NCBI RefSeq assembly: GCF_000513195.1
Contig: NZ_CBVI010000063.1
Location: 1 to 64,000, forward strand
DNA: 64,000 bases
Source: Bacteroides timonensis
Lineage (GTDB): Bacteria; Bacteroidota; Bacteroidia; Bacteroidales; Bacteroidaceae
Direction of reading: 5' to 3'
Every line of letters begins with the position of its first letter. The first letter of the stretch is position 1. The notes under the pieces were generated by a model. The model saw only the letters and a list, made by a program, of their open reading frames with translations. It searched no databases and had not been told where the DNA came from. The position numbers and the translations under genes are program-made. Positions 53,001-64,000 of the stretch are shown piece by piece.

Positions 53001-54004
53001 TGGTAAAAAAACTGGTAAATATGCATCAGGGATATATTAACTGGGAAAGTACGGAAGGAGTGGGCACTACGGTGCGGATAGGCTTCCCAAAAGGTAAAAG
53101 GCATCTCAAAAATGCAAACTTCGTTTCAAATGAAATTGGATCCAATATAGGTGCTGTTTCCGGTCAAGAAGAAACGTTCCCTCTTCCTGAGGAAGAAATG
53201 CTTCGAACCGACGAAGACCGTTACCGGTTACTGATAGTGGAAGATAATGATGAGTTGCGCCATTACTTGAAACGTACTCTCTCTGATCTTTATCAGGTGC
53301 AGACTTGCATCAATGGGAAAGAAGCATTATATATAATCAAAATTTATCAACCACACCTCATCTTATCTGATGTAATGATGCCGGAGATGGGAGGCAATGA
53401 ACTGTGTTCGGCCATTAAAAGTGATATAGAAACTTCACACATTCCCGTACTATTACTTACCGCACTGAATGACGAAAAGAATATTCTGAAAGGACTTCAA
53501 ACAGGGGCTGACGAATATATTACCAAACCTTTTAATCTGGAAATCCTGCGTACAATTATTGCTAACACACTGGCTGCCCGTGCTACTCTCAGAGCAAAAT
53601 ACGGGAGTCTTAGTGAGTTGGAAAAGGATGAATCCTTTGTGGAAATGACAGGTGAATTGGGCCCTCTGGATTGGAAGTTCATCAAAGAGGTCAATGCGGA
53701 TATTGAGAAGAACTTGCAGGAGACGGAATATAATATAAATACATTAAGTGCCTCTTTATGTATGAGCCGTACCAGTTTTTATAATAAGATTAAAGCGCTA
53801 ACAGGGCAGGCCCCTTCGGAATATGTCCGTCTGATACGTCTTAAACACGCGGCACGCATGTTAAAAGATGGAGTCTACAATATAACCGAAGTGGCCGAAC
53901 GGACGGGATTCAACGACCCGAAATATTTCCGCGAGGTATTCAAGAAATACTACAAGGTTGCTCCAAGTCAATATGCCAGTGGAGAGTCGTCGGATACAGT
54001 GTAA
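50012..54004 (+). CDS. hybrid two-component system regulator (HTCS) 2
   Basis: A 1330-residue HTCS. Signal peptide (to CHAQ), two seven-bladed propeller sensor domains (GYMWFLTHSGIDRYDGKNIK; ARHIWVGTAVGVFLLD), Y_Y_Y domain, membrane helix at about 773-796, HisKA with His815 in the variant motif AHDLRTPITL (Asp in place of the usual Glu), HATPase (DTGIGIP, GSGIGLMLV), receiver with Asp1120 (LSDVMMPEMGG) and C-terminal AraC HTH (GFNDPKYFREVF). HTCS normally regulate an adjacent PUL, but the genes immediately downstream are dead permeases; the GH109-GH31-GH2 group lies 1.7 kb away on the other strand and is its best local candidate target (inference). Confidence 0.95.
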   Translation: MKKIIYFLGLLFPLFCHAQIYKYIGVEEGLSHRRVYAISKDSKGYMWFLTHSGIDRYDGKNIKTYHLMDGNEELSSLINLNWLHLDNEGRLWETGRKGRVYCYDIRSDMFRLLYKIPEENTSVPILVTHSFIDLNEVIWLCNDRYIYLYDTNSRTVERLENRLNESIKGIIQIAPDRYFIGTEKGVHHARLRNREMTLLPCDKLDNLNIEVNSMYFDKVLRKLFIGTFQQGIYIYDMNTKTTLRGAPGMEEISILRICPFEENSLLLATEGAGVFCMNKITYKAIPFIVSGHKDYAGLKSNTVPDIYIDHEKRIWMADFPFGVTLCDRRYSNYNWMRNIEDNPQSLVNNKVNVIMEDSQEDLWYGTGDGISLYSRHTGKWHTFFSPITNPAAYKKDQIFIALCEVKPGIIWAAGYGSDILQIDKHNLSVKLLDISEMESDKVRPDKYICEIIKDSKGNIWSGGYYNLKCFDSTLQNVRLYRGLNFITALAEKDARHIWVGTAVGVFLLDKQTGNFKGLELPVKANYVNALNQDADGKLYIATNGSGLLVYDSKENKFSHYDTANSSLISNNVYSVLFSMNDIVMMSTEKGLSAFIPSKQIFHNWTKDQGLMPSNFNPQAGVIRKNGNLVFGSSNGAVEFNRKINIPERKTSRMVFHDLRILYQSVNPSTEESPLTNDIDSIKVLRLKSSQNTFSLGISSINYDYPSNILYSWKLEGFYDEWSQPDRQGIISFTNLYSGDYKLRVRAISNEDSGLILEERSIDIIIEKPIWLSWWAVGLYILLFISGCAIIMHFLSLKKQRKLSEEKVRFFINTAHDLRTPITLIKAPLEDIDSKESLSRDAKLNLQTALRNTNSLFRMTTNLINLERINMYASELYVAEYDLDAFMAETIEAFRAYAAVKEVELRYKRNLKDLHVWFDRDKMDSILKNLISNAIKYTHAGGSVTVSVGETIQSWTVEVSDTGIGIPGNEQHKLFRYFFRATNAVNSKLVGSGIGLMLVKKLVNMHQGYINWESTEGVGTTVRIGFPKGKRHLKNANFVSNEIGSNIGAVSGQEETFPLPEEEMLRTDEDRYRLLIVEDNDELRHYLKRTLSDLYQVQTCINGKEALYIIKIYQPHLILSDVMMPEMGGNELCSAIKSDIETSHIPVLLLTALNDEKNILKGLQTGADEYITKPFNLEILRTIIANTLAARATLRAKYGSLSELEKDESFVEMTGELGPLDWKFIKEVNADIEKNLQETEYNINTLSASLCMSRTSFYNKIKALTGQAPSEYVRLIRLKHAARMLKDGVYNITEVAERTGFNDPKYFREVFKKYYKVAPSQYASGESSDTV

Positions 54005-54146
54005 GATTAGGCTTTGCTATTTATTCCTTACAGAAACTTCTACCTGGCTAGTTTAATATGTGGGTAAGTAGTTTTTATATAAATCCGCCTAAGGAAAGAA
54101 ATCTTAAGGAAAAACAGGTTATAGTAAAAAGGACTTCAGTAATTGT

Positions 54147-54635
54147 ATGCCGAAGTCCATCGTCATCGATACACATCCGCTGAACAATCCGTGGCTGAAT
54201 TACTCCGTATATCTGTGCAACACATTTGCACCGGGGGTATTGATGCTGCTTATATTTATCGGTTTATTCCATCGGTGTGGAAATAAAAGACCGTACCATA
54301 CGCGAATGGCTTCGCAAGGGGATGGGTGTACTGATGATAGGTACATTGCCTACCCTGCGTCTGGGAGTGAGTTTTGCATCCTTATGGGGAGTGCTTTCAT
54401 TCTCTATGTGCGGATTATCATTCCCTGCGATGGCAATGCATCCGGTTCTGCAAGGATTAGCCAATCTGTTCCCGCTGCGTCACTATTTCCTGATCTATGT
54501 AATCAGGCCCTGAACGGTTATCCGATGATTTATTCGTGGATAAACTATGTGGCGTTACTTATTTTTATGATGCTTCCTTTCTTTGTCGTACACCGGCTCA
54601 AAGAAGCGTTGATTTATTATAAATACGTGCCCTAA
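54147..54635 (+). pseudogene. ABC-2 type permease remnant 1
   Basis: Fragments of an ABC-2 exporter permease lie in changing frames: IDTHPLNNPWLNYSVYLCNT and GVLMLLIFI in one frame, EIKDRTIREWLRKG and LIGTLPTLRLG-like to FPLRHYFLIYV in the next, then ALNGYPMIYSWINYVALL to YYKYVP back in the first. The N-terminal half of the protein is missing, about 50 residues are deleted after REWLR, and two frameshifts remain. The end overlaps the next remnant as TAATG, as in the intact operon pairs of this family. Confidence 0.8.
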
Positions 54636-55598
54636 TGAAACATCTGACGTTCAAACAGAAAGTAGTACAAGGTATCCACGACCTATTCTATATCTGGATA
54701 CGGGAATTCCGCACGACCTTTCGCGATCAGGGTGTGCTCATCTTCTTTGTGCTTGTCCCGTTGGTGTATCCATTGATTTACGCTTTCATTTATACCAATG
54801 AAACCATACGGGAAGTACCCGCTGTGGTAGTGGATATGAATGCAGACATCAAAATGCAACGTGCCGGTAATACCACCAACCGCCAGGATGAGATTACCGC
54901 CTATCCGATAAGATATGAAGATGTTACCTTATTCAACCCTGCAAACGGTTTTGCGGCTTTCCTGATACCTGCGGTATTGATACTGATTATTCAGTAAACC
55001 TTACTACTGGGTATCGGACTTTCTGCCGGAACAGCCCGCGAACAGAATCGTTTCAAAGATTTGGTTCCTATCAACCGCCACTACAACGGCACATTACGTA
55101 TCGTACTGGGTAAAGGTTTAAGTTACTTCATGGTGTATGCACTTGTATCCGTATACGTGCTCTGTGTAGTGCCACGTCTGTTCAGTCTCATCCAGAGAGC
55201 TCAACCGGGTGTACTGACCCTCTTTATGTTGCCTTATCTGGCAGCATGTATTTTCTTTGCCATGACAGCTTCGATTGCCATACGCAACCGTGAAACCTGC
55301 ATGTTAATATTCGTCTTCACATCCGTGCCTTTATTGTTTCTTTCAGGTGTTTCCTGGCCGGGAGCCGCCATGCCGGATTTCTGGAGATACTTCTCTTATA
55401 TCTTCCCGTCCACTTTCGGCATCAATGGCTACGTACGCATCAATAGCATAGGAGCTACACTCAATAGTCTTTGAATACCGTGCATTATGGATACAGGCAG
55501 GCATCTACTTCCTGACTACTTGCTGGGTATATCGCTGGCAGATTATCCAGAGCAGGAAGCATGTGATTGAGAAATATAAAGAGTACAAGAATAAATAA
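54635..55598 (+). pseudogene. ABC-2 type permease remnant 2
   Basis: It starts intact (ATG 54635, REFRTTFRDQGVLIFFVLVP). The large extracytoplasmic domain is missing: VPAVVVD runs straight into MNADIKMQRAGNTTNRQDEI. A nonsense codon TAA at 54995-54997 interrupts LILIIQ and TLLLGIGLSAGTAREQNRF. A frameshift near 55470 separates IGATLNS from FEYRALWIQAGIYFLTTCW, which runs to stop 55596-55598. Family members pair with HlyD and TolC proteins to form an export system; none of those is here. The remaining sequence is well conserved, so the loss looks recent. Confidence 0.85.
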
Positions 55599-55650
55599 CA
55601 CGTTGTAGCGTTTCATAGAATAAATGTTTAGCACAAAAGATTCCCTTTAC

Positions 55651-55699
55651 GAACTATAAAAAAGCAGCAGGCATATCGCCTGCTGTTTTTTTATAGTTC
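55651..55699. terminator. bidirectional terminator
   Basis: A very long stem: GAACTATAAAAAAGCAGCAGGC (arm 55651-55672, written in part) pairs with 55678-55699, giving a GC core CAGCAGGC/GCCTGCTG flanked by A and T runs on both sides. It ends the GH109 transcript from the right and insulates it from the permease remnants on the left. Confidence 0.85.
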
Positions 55700-55711
55700 G
55701 GTATGCTGTTA

Positions 55712-57253
55712 TTACTTTTCAGCCCACTCCTTCGCTCCCTGCTCCTTCAGTTTAGCGGTAAACGCCTTCGCCTTTTCCATTGAAGCGGCTTCCTCTTCCG
55801 GACTTGCATAAGCATGCTTGTAGCCTTTCACCACATTCCATTCACCACGGGTGAAATCGGGGAATGCCACAGCTGCACAACCGTTGTCCATGGAAAGTTC
55901 TCCCAATTCTGCAAGGCAGCACCACTCAGCAAGGTCGTATACATCCATATCCAAAGGAAGACCGTTCTGCAGGCAATATACCAGACGGCTGTCCATCACG
56001 AAGTCCATGCCTCCATGACCGCCTACTTCCTTGGCCATTTCACCGTACTTCTTCAAGATGGGATGCTGGTACTTCTCTACAAGCGCTTCCATCTCTGCTT
56101 CCGGCAGGAAACCGTGTGAATTCAAGTCATCTACCTTGGGTTGAACGCCCGATGCACTCAACTGGTCAGCGTCAAGCGCATATCCTTCCACCGGATATTT
56201 ATTAGCGAATCCCTTGGTACCCGTAAGCTGATACAGACGGTTATAAGGTTGAGCGGTCATTACATTGTGCTGGATCTCAATCACTTTTCCATTAGCAGTA
56301 CGCAATAAAGTAGTGGTGTGGTCACCGTTACGGAAGTTGTTGCAAGTTGAATCAGTACGTTCCTCTACCAATGCCTTGCCAACTACGGACTTCGTATCCA
56401 TAGCTACCAATGTAATCAGACGGTCTCCGCGATGGATATCAAGTGCCTGTGCCACAGGGCCAAGACCGTGAGTGGCATATACATCACCGCGATGCTTCAT
56501 GTTATAGTCCAAACGCCAGCCCAGCTTGTCATCCTCACCTTTCTTCCAATAATAGTCCCAAAAAGGCTCCAAGTTGTGGATGTAAGCGCCCTGAGCACGG
56601 ATAACCTCACCGAAAACTCCTTGCTGAGCCATATTCAAGGTATTCATCTCAAACCAGTCATAACAGCAGTTCTCCAAGATGAAGCAATGCTTGCGGGTAG
56701 ATTCACTCAAGTTAATCAAGTCCCAGCATTCCTGCAGGTTCATGGCCGAAGGAACTTCTATCGCCACATGCTTGCCATTCTCCAAAGCACACTTGGCAAC
56801 GGGAAAATGATGAAGCCAGTCGGCAGCAATATAAACCAAGTCTATATCATCACGTTTGCAAAGTTCCTCGTAACCTGTAGCACCGGAATAAACGGCAGCC
56901 TTGGGCATAGAAGCCTTCTCCAGAATCTTCTGGCATCCCTCCGCACGTGACGGTTCATAATCACAGAGGGCAACCACCTGCGTGCCGGGAATATAAGTGA
57001 AACGCGCTACCGCACCCGGTCCGCGCATACCCAAGCCTACAAAGCCCACACGCACTACTTCCATTTTCGGAGTAGCCAGTCCCAATACACTTTTCTGTCC
57101 GGCAGGACGTTCAGGAGTCCGCACGACAATCGTACCGTTTTTCCACTCCCACTGTGTGCCTTTTTCCGTTGTCTGCACAGTAGTGGCGGTTTGTGTTGAA
57201 CATGCGCCAAAAGCGAAGCATACACCCAACACCAAGAGTCCAATTTTCTTCAT
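55712..57253 (-). CDS. GH109-type NAD-dependent alpha-N-acetylgalactosaminidase lipoprotein
   Basis: A 513-residue lipoprotein (FGACS, Cys18). A Rossmann domain begins VVRVGFVGLGMRGPGAVARF, with the Gfo/Idh/MocA pattern continuing through AADWLHHFPVAKCALENGKH and VAIEVPSA. The C-terminal part has GGHGGMDFVMDSRLVYCLQN, DMDVYDLAEWCCLAELGE and FPDFTRGEWN, which fit GH109. That family uses bound NAD+ in a redox-elimination mechanism to remove alpha-GalNAc, for example from blood group A or mucin O-glycans. A related inositol/sugar dehydrogenase is the alternative. Transcribed after the GH31 gene with a 101-base gap that holds a weak promoter. Confidence 0.82.
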   Translation of the reverse strand: MKKIGLLVLGVCFAFGACSTQTATTVQTTEKGTQWEWKNGTIVVRTPERPAGQKSVLGLATPKMEVVRVGFVGLGMRGPGAVARFTYIPGTQVVALCDYEPSRAEGCQKILEKASMPKAAVYSGATGYEELCKRDDIDLVYIAADWLHHFPVAKCALENGKHVAIEVPSAMNLQECWDLINLSESTRKHCFILENCCYDWFEMNTLNMAQQGVFGEVIRAQGAYIHNLEPFWDYYWKKGEDDKLGWRLDYNMKHRGDVYATHGLGPVAQALDIHRGDRLITLVAMDTKSVVGKALVEERTDSTCNNFRNGDHTTTLLRTANGKVIEIQHNVMTAQPYNRLYQLTGTKGFANKYPVEGYALDADQLSASGVQPKVDDLNSHGFLPEAEMEALVEKYQHPILKKYGEMAKEVGGHGGMDFVMDSRLVYCLQNGLPLDMDVYDLAEWCCLAELGELSMDNGCAAVAFPDFTRGEWNVVKGYKHAYASPEEEAASMEKAKAFTAKLKEQGAKEWAEK

Positions 57254-57306
57254 TGTTTTGCTAATTTAAAATTAAAATTAATTATAGTGTGTACCCATTT
57301 ACTCCG

Positions 57307-57314
57307 TAAAGGTA
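57307..57314 (-). promoter_or_regulatory. -7-like element of the GH109 gene
   Basis: On the minus strand TACCTTTA has one mismatch to TAnnTTTG. A 7-bp inverted repeat CTCCGTA (57302-57308) with TACGGAG (57328-57334) overlaps it and may be an operator. Confidence 0.35.
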
Positions 57315-57354
57315 CACAAGCCATATATACGGAGCGAATAAACGGCTTTATTTT

Positions 57355-60300
57355 TTAGAACTTATGTACACCTAACAATTTATCCACCAAGAAGCCGTCG
57401 GTCACTTTCAGATCAAATTTCACGTTCCACCTGGCTTTAAGCCTGATGACAAACAGGTCGCTGTCACCTTCAAGCGCTTCACGTTCTCCAATATTCACAA
57501 ACGTAGGATACAAAGACTTGACGCCATTGGTATGGAGTCTGTCATTTGTCAGGTTCTCCATCCCCTCTATGCCCAAGGGATGTACACCAACAAACTCATA
57601 ATCAGCCGGATTGTAAGGCAAAGCAAAGCTGATCGCATTTACAGAACGCAGTCCCGTACCTTTCACCAATACCTCGACGACCTCATCTTTGACATAAGTA
57701 CGCTTAGGCGTGCTGACGCTGATGCTCCCTTCTGCCTTTTCACTCCTGATGCCATCGGCTCCACCCTCAAGTTGTGTTGCTACCACCGAAATGTCGTAAG
57801 CATCTATCAGTCCGTTGCGATTCAGGTCTCCGTTGCTAATGTACCCTTCAAAATCGGCATCTCCCCGGCGCAGACCAGTATAGTTCGTGTAAGAAGTCAG
57901 GTCATTTTCATCGACCAACTTATCGTTGTTGATATCACCCGGCAGATAGATTTCTGTTTCCGGAACTCTGAATACATAAATCTCTTGCCCCGAACCATAG
58001 TTGCCTACAGCTTCGGTAATGCTCATCTTGATATAACGGGCTGTAGATGCCTGAGCAAACTTGAATATCTTCACTTCGTTATCGCGCTTCCAGTCGAATG
58101 CTCCCGCTTCAACCCAGTTCTCCTTGTCCATGCTACAGTAAACCGTCCCCTTCAAGATAGTTCCATTACCGGCATTCTCACGTGGCAGATAATGGAATTT
58201 TTCTACTTGACAGATAGATTTCAAATCCATTATCAAATCGAACGGTACAGCTTTTTCATTGTATTGGGTATGCCACAATTCTCCTTCTTCAAAGTCGAAC
58301 AGGCGACGGAGTGAACGGCCCTGATTGGCGGCAGTCGTCTCACCCACGATTCCATGTATGGCGAATTCCAGAGGGTCTTTCTTGGTTTTAGCACTGAATG
58401 CAGCCCAGTCAGACTGTCCTTCTTTGTTCACCGCACGTATCTTGAAATCGTAAGCAGTTTCTACATTCAGCCCCTCGAACAATAGTTCCGTATCCTTGAT
58501 AGTACTATAGTTCATGCCATCAAACTCTATTTCATAATAGTCGGCATTGTCCACCTTATTCCAAGTAGGCTTCAAAGTATAAGCAGTTATATTCTCTTCA
58601 GTAACCTGCGCTTTCGGGGCAAGCAACAGACCGGAAGTCACTCTATAATTATCGACCGGAGCAAAAACAAAACCACTTATCTTCAAAGTAATCCGATTGG
58701 CTGTGATGTCGGTAGCCGCCAACTTGACAAGCATTTGGGGATTCTTCATAATCACCTCTTTCTCGAACTCGCCGCCTTTGGTGGCAAACTTGTTCAAGTT
58801 AGGCTTGGCATCATAGAAATAGACATTCTCTTTCCGGAGAAACTCATCCATGCCGCTTGCTTCCACAAGCTTCACTTTGTTCTTTCCAACGGTTGCCTGA
58901 ACTTTTCCCGGTTTCTCGGTTACGTTGATTCTGAATTCGGTTACTTTCTCTTTGACAAAACCGTTGAAGTCGCCTTGCGTCGGATGAACAGAGACTGTAA
59001 CATCTCCTTTCTCACCGACAACAGATTCAATCAGGGTACTTACACCCTTGCCCGAACGGTATTCTTCCGTCGTTCCGTCATCATCATATTCGGTAAATGC
59101 ACTCTGTCCGTATGGATAGAGCTCGTATATACGCAGATTCTTGGCTGTTTCGTTGACGTTGTTATTGGGGGACGTCATGGGGATAATGGCTCCGTTCTTC
59201 ACGAATACGGGTAATTTCCAAAGCGGTGCCGCATAGTTGTTGATGATGCGTCCACCCTGATAGATTTCACCGGAAAAATAATCCACCCACTCACCGGCAG
59301 GCAGATAGATACCGTTACGAATATCATTTCCGCGTTCGTCTGCCCGGGTTGCCTGATAAACAGGAGCCACAAGGAAATACGGGCCATAAAGGAACTGATA
59401 CTGCGTAGACTTACCGAATGTATAAGCATCGGGATATTCGAGGAACATAGCACGCATCATAGGCAGCCCATCCACAGATTTCCTGGCAATGCTGTAGGTG
59501 TATGGCATGATTTCCGACTTCAACTTCAGATACCAGCGGTTGATGGAAGTGGCCGGTTCACCAAGAGCATGGGGATATTTCTCGTTGGCACCCCACCCGT
59601 CCATATTCAACTGCATAGGCGTAAAGGCCTTCCACTGGAAATCACGAGTGTTCACCACCGGATTCTTCCCTCCGAAAATACCGTCCATATCCGAACAAAT
59701 ATTGGGATTTCCCGACAACCCCGAACCTATATAAGTAGGGATGTGGAAACGGATATATTCCCATGCCCCTCCCGTCTGGTCGCCCGACCAGATGCCGGCA
59801 TAGCGCTGCGTGCCAGCCCAACCATCCAAAGAGATGATGAAAGGGCGGGCATCATTGCCATAGTATGTCATGATTTTCGCCACGTCCGTGATGCCGTTCA
59901 GTCCGAAAGAATATCCGGCACCTACCCAAGCAACATCCGTTTTCAGGACACGCACACCCGCATCGCGCACTTCCTTGACGATATCACGTTGCAACAAAGC
60001 ACTGATACCCTCTTTGGGATGCAAATCCGACTGTGTCCACAGCCCTATTTCCACTCCGTTCTTATGGGCATAGTCCGTCAGTTCCTTCAGGTTGCAGATA
60101 TTGCCATCCAGCGTCTCCGTCTGGCCGTAGCCGGCTCCATAACCATCGTTGGGCAATAACCAGCCCAAAGGCATATCGTGATTTCTGTAACGGTCTATCA
60201 CCGCACGCGCCGAGAACTGGTAATTGTTCTTTTCACCGTTCAGCGACTCTCTGATGCCGCCATTGTCCTTCTGGCTCTCCTTATAGCGTTTATCATCCTC

Positions 60301-61221
60301 AAACAAGATGCCGCTCTCATCTTCTTTCCAATAGTCACGGTTATAGGCATTCAGATGCCCCTGATAGAAACCGAATTTCGGCATCAATACTGGATTACCC
60401 GTCAGTTGATAGTAATCATTCAGCAAAGGTACGGCACCTTCATTTACCATGACGAAGATATCTAGATAATCGGTCTGGTGGAATAGTTTCACAATGCCTT
60501 TTTCCTCATGCCCGAAGTCATAGACCCCTCTCTTGAAAGTATGCCACAAGATTCCGTAACCGTTCGTTGACCAATAAAATGGATTAGGAGAGGCCACACC
60601 GCCATCCGTCCAGCTATTCTGGTTTTCGATAGAGATGGACTTGCCCTTGTGCGAGAAGCGGCCGTTCTGCACACCTCCGCCGTAGAAATATTCATCCGGC
60701 GTTTCCTTCAGGGTTAAAGAGACTCTGTCCTCCTGGAACTCGGCAGGTTGCAGAGTTTCAAGAACTCTCTTTCCTGTCTTAAGATTCACAACACTCATCA
60801 AACCAGTATTGTTATCGATGCTTATTTCAATGGCCTTTGTAGAAATCTTTGTCCGGTCTTTCTTGCTGTCTATAGCAATATTACCGACTTGTCTACGCGG
60901 AGACTGAACAAGTATCTCGGCCGGTGGCATTGCCTCAGGGTTTCTGATTATTCCACCTCCATTGTCTTGGAATGCTCTGAATATATTCTCACCGAAGAAA
61001 TCCAAAGACATTCTCTCATCATTGGCAAATACCACTTCAACAGTGGTAGGATTGATTGCCTGGACCGATTTAACAACACCAATCTGATTATGGACACCTA
61101 CAGTATTATAGGCAGGGTTCTCTGCATACATCTCTGACATAGAGAAAGAGAGGGAGAGAACGCTAACCCACAACACCCTTTTACTCAGAAATGCGCTTAC
61201 ACTATTAGATTTCATATTCAT
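57355..61221 (-). CDS. multimodular GH31 glycosidase with FN3, F5/8C, dockerin-like and cohesin-like modules
   Basis: A 1288-residue secreted enzyme. After a signal peptide comes an N-terminal beta-domain and a GH31 barrel (about 200-700) with nucleophile Asp429 (VLKTDVAWVGAGYSFG) and acid/base Asp481 (WSGDQTGG). The WVGAGYSFGLNG context resembles the GH31 group that acts on alpha-GalNAc rather than alpha-glucosidases (recalled, unchecked). Then FN3 (about 865-945), F5/8C/CBM32 (about 955-1085), a dockerin-like pair of calcium loops (DINNDKLVDEND and DLNRNGLIDAYD, about 1090-1150), and a cohesin-like beta-domain (about 1160-1288). It lies 21 bases after the GH2 gene and is cotranscribed with it. 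Confidence 0.88.
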   Translation of the reverse strand: MNMKSNSVSAFLSKRVLWVSVLSLSFSMSEMYAENPAYNTVGVHNQIGVVKSVQAINPTTVEVVFANDERMSLDFFGENIFRAFQDNGGGIIRNPEAMPPAEILVQSPRRQVGNIAIDSKKDRTKISTKAIEISIDNNTGLMSVVNLKTGKRVLETLQPAEFQEDRVSLTLKETPDEYFYGGGVQNGRFSHKGKSISIENQNSWTDGGVASPNPFYWSTNGYGILWHTFKRGVYDFGHEEKGIVKLFHQTDYLDIFVMVNEGAVPLLNDYYQLTGNPVLMPKFGFYQGHLNAYNRDYWKEDESGILFEDDKRYKESQKDNGGIRESLNGEKNNYQFSARAVIDRYRNHDMPLGWLLPNDGYGAGYGQTETLDGNICNLKELTDYAHKNGVEIGLWTQSDLHPKEGISALLQRDIVKEVRDAGVRVLKTDVAWVGAGYSFGLNGITDVAKIMTYYGNDARPFIISLDGWAGTQRYAGIWSGDQTGGAWEYIRFHIPTYIGSGLSGNPNICSDMDGIFGGKNPVVNTRDFQWKAFTPMQLNMDGWGANEKYPHALGEPATSINRWYLKLKSEIMPYTYSIARKSVDGLPMMRAMFLEYPDAYTFGKSTQYQFLYGPYFLVAPVYQATRADERGNDIRNGIYLPAGEWVDYFSGEIYQGGRIINNYAAPLWKLPVFVKNGAIIPMTSPNNNVNETAKNLRIYELYPYGQSAFTEYDDDGTTEEYRSGKGVSTLIESVVGEKGDVTVSVHPTQGDFNGFVKEKVTEFRINVTEKPGKVQATVGKNKVKLVEASGMDEFLRKENVYFYDAKPNLNKFATKGGEFEKEVIMKNPQMLVKLAATDITANRITLKISGFVFAPVDNYRVTSGLLLAPKAQVTEENITAYTLKPTWNKVDNADYYEIEFDGMNYSTIKDTELLFEGLNVETAYDFKIRAVNKEGQSDWAAFSAKTKKDPLEFAIHGIVGETTAANQGRSLRRLFDFEEGELWHTQYNEKAVPFDLIMDLKSICQVEKFHYLPRENAGNGTILKGTVYCSMDKENWVEAGAFDWKRDNEVKIFKFAQASTARYIKMSITEAVGNYGSGQEIYVFRVPETEIYLPGDINNDKLVDENDLTSYTNYTGLRRGDADFEGYISNGDLNRNGLIDAYDISVVATQLEGGADGIRSEKAEGSISVSTPKRTYVKDEVVEVLVKGTGLRSVNAISFALPYNPADYEFVGVHPLGIEGMENLTNDRLHTNGVKSLYPTFVNIGEREALEGDSDLFVIRLKARWNVKFDLKVTDGFLVDKLLGVHKF

Positions 61222-61242
61222 ATATTGGATATTAATTATTTA

Positions 61243-64000
<2,758 letters not shown>

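Overview
The window looks like chromosomal DNA of a gut Bacteroides species. The evidence is two SusC/SusD pairs, BACON-domain lipoproteins, two giant hybrid two-component regulators (HTCS), and many promoters that fit the Bacteroides sigma-ABfr -7 consensus TAnnTTTG. No rRNA, tRNA, integrase, intact transposase or CRISPR array was seen. Both ends cut through genes.

Layout. 1-5.2 kb: a DUF3737 gene end, a cyclophilin-like lipoprotein, a DUF418/MATE gene pair, a secreted alpha/beta hydrolase and a decayed AraC fragment. 5.2-25.8 kb: a polysaccharide utilisation locus (PUL). A divergent HTCS faces a one-strand run of S-type sulfatase, SusC, SusD, a second shorter SusC, a second SusD, two BACON surface lipoproteins and a GH18 lipoprotein. 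The 1-kb divergent intergenic region holds a 53-bp direct repeat, a REP-like hairpin cluster and two tandem arrays with an exact 22-bp period. 26-36.5 kb: an AqpZ-type aquaporin, the tail of a lost response regulator, three tandem sensor kinases with three different sensor domains and no receiver, an EamA exporter and an AraC regulator. 36.5-49 kb: a membrane-anchored TPR/HTH regulator, a VanX-like dipeptidase, a beta-barrel protein, an MscS-type channel, an IbrA-like PP-loop protein, a fourth sensor kinase, an HU protein and small conserved proteins. 49-55.6 kb: a structured noncoding stretch, a second HTCS, and two pseudogenised ABC-2 permeases. 55.7-64 kb: three minus-strand glycosidases, GH109, GH31 (with dockerin-like and cohesin-like modules) and GH2.

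How the genes work together. The PUL should sense, import and trim a sulfated N-acetylglucosamine-containing glycan: the GH18 fold and the two SusCD pairs suggest an N-glycan or glycoprotein target (inference). The right-hand glycosidases (two families that include alpha-N-acetylgalactosaminidases, plus a beta-galactosidase) suggest mucin-type O-glycan or blood-group-like substrates (inference). The four kinases without receiver domains have no intact partner regulator here, so they must signal to proteins encoded elsewhere. Start codons were re-chosen where the longest frame began with TTG or GTG: DUF418, the first HTCS, kinases 2, 3 and 4, EamA, VanX and two small proteins.
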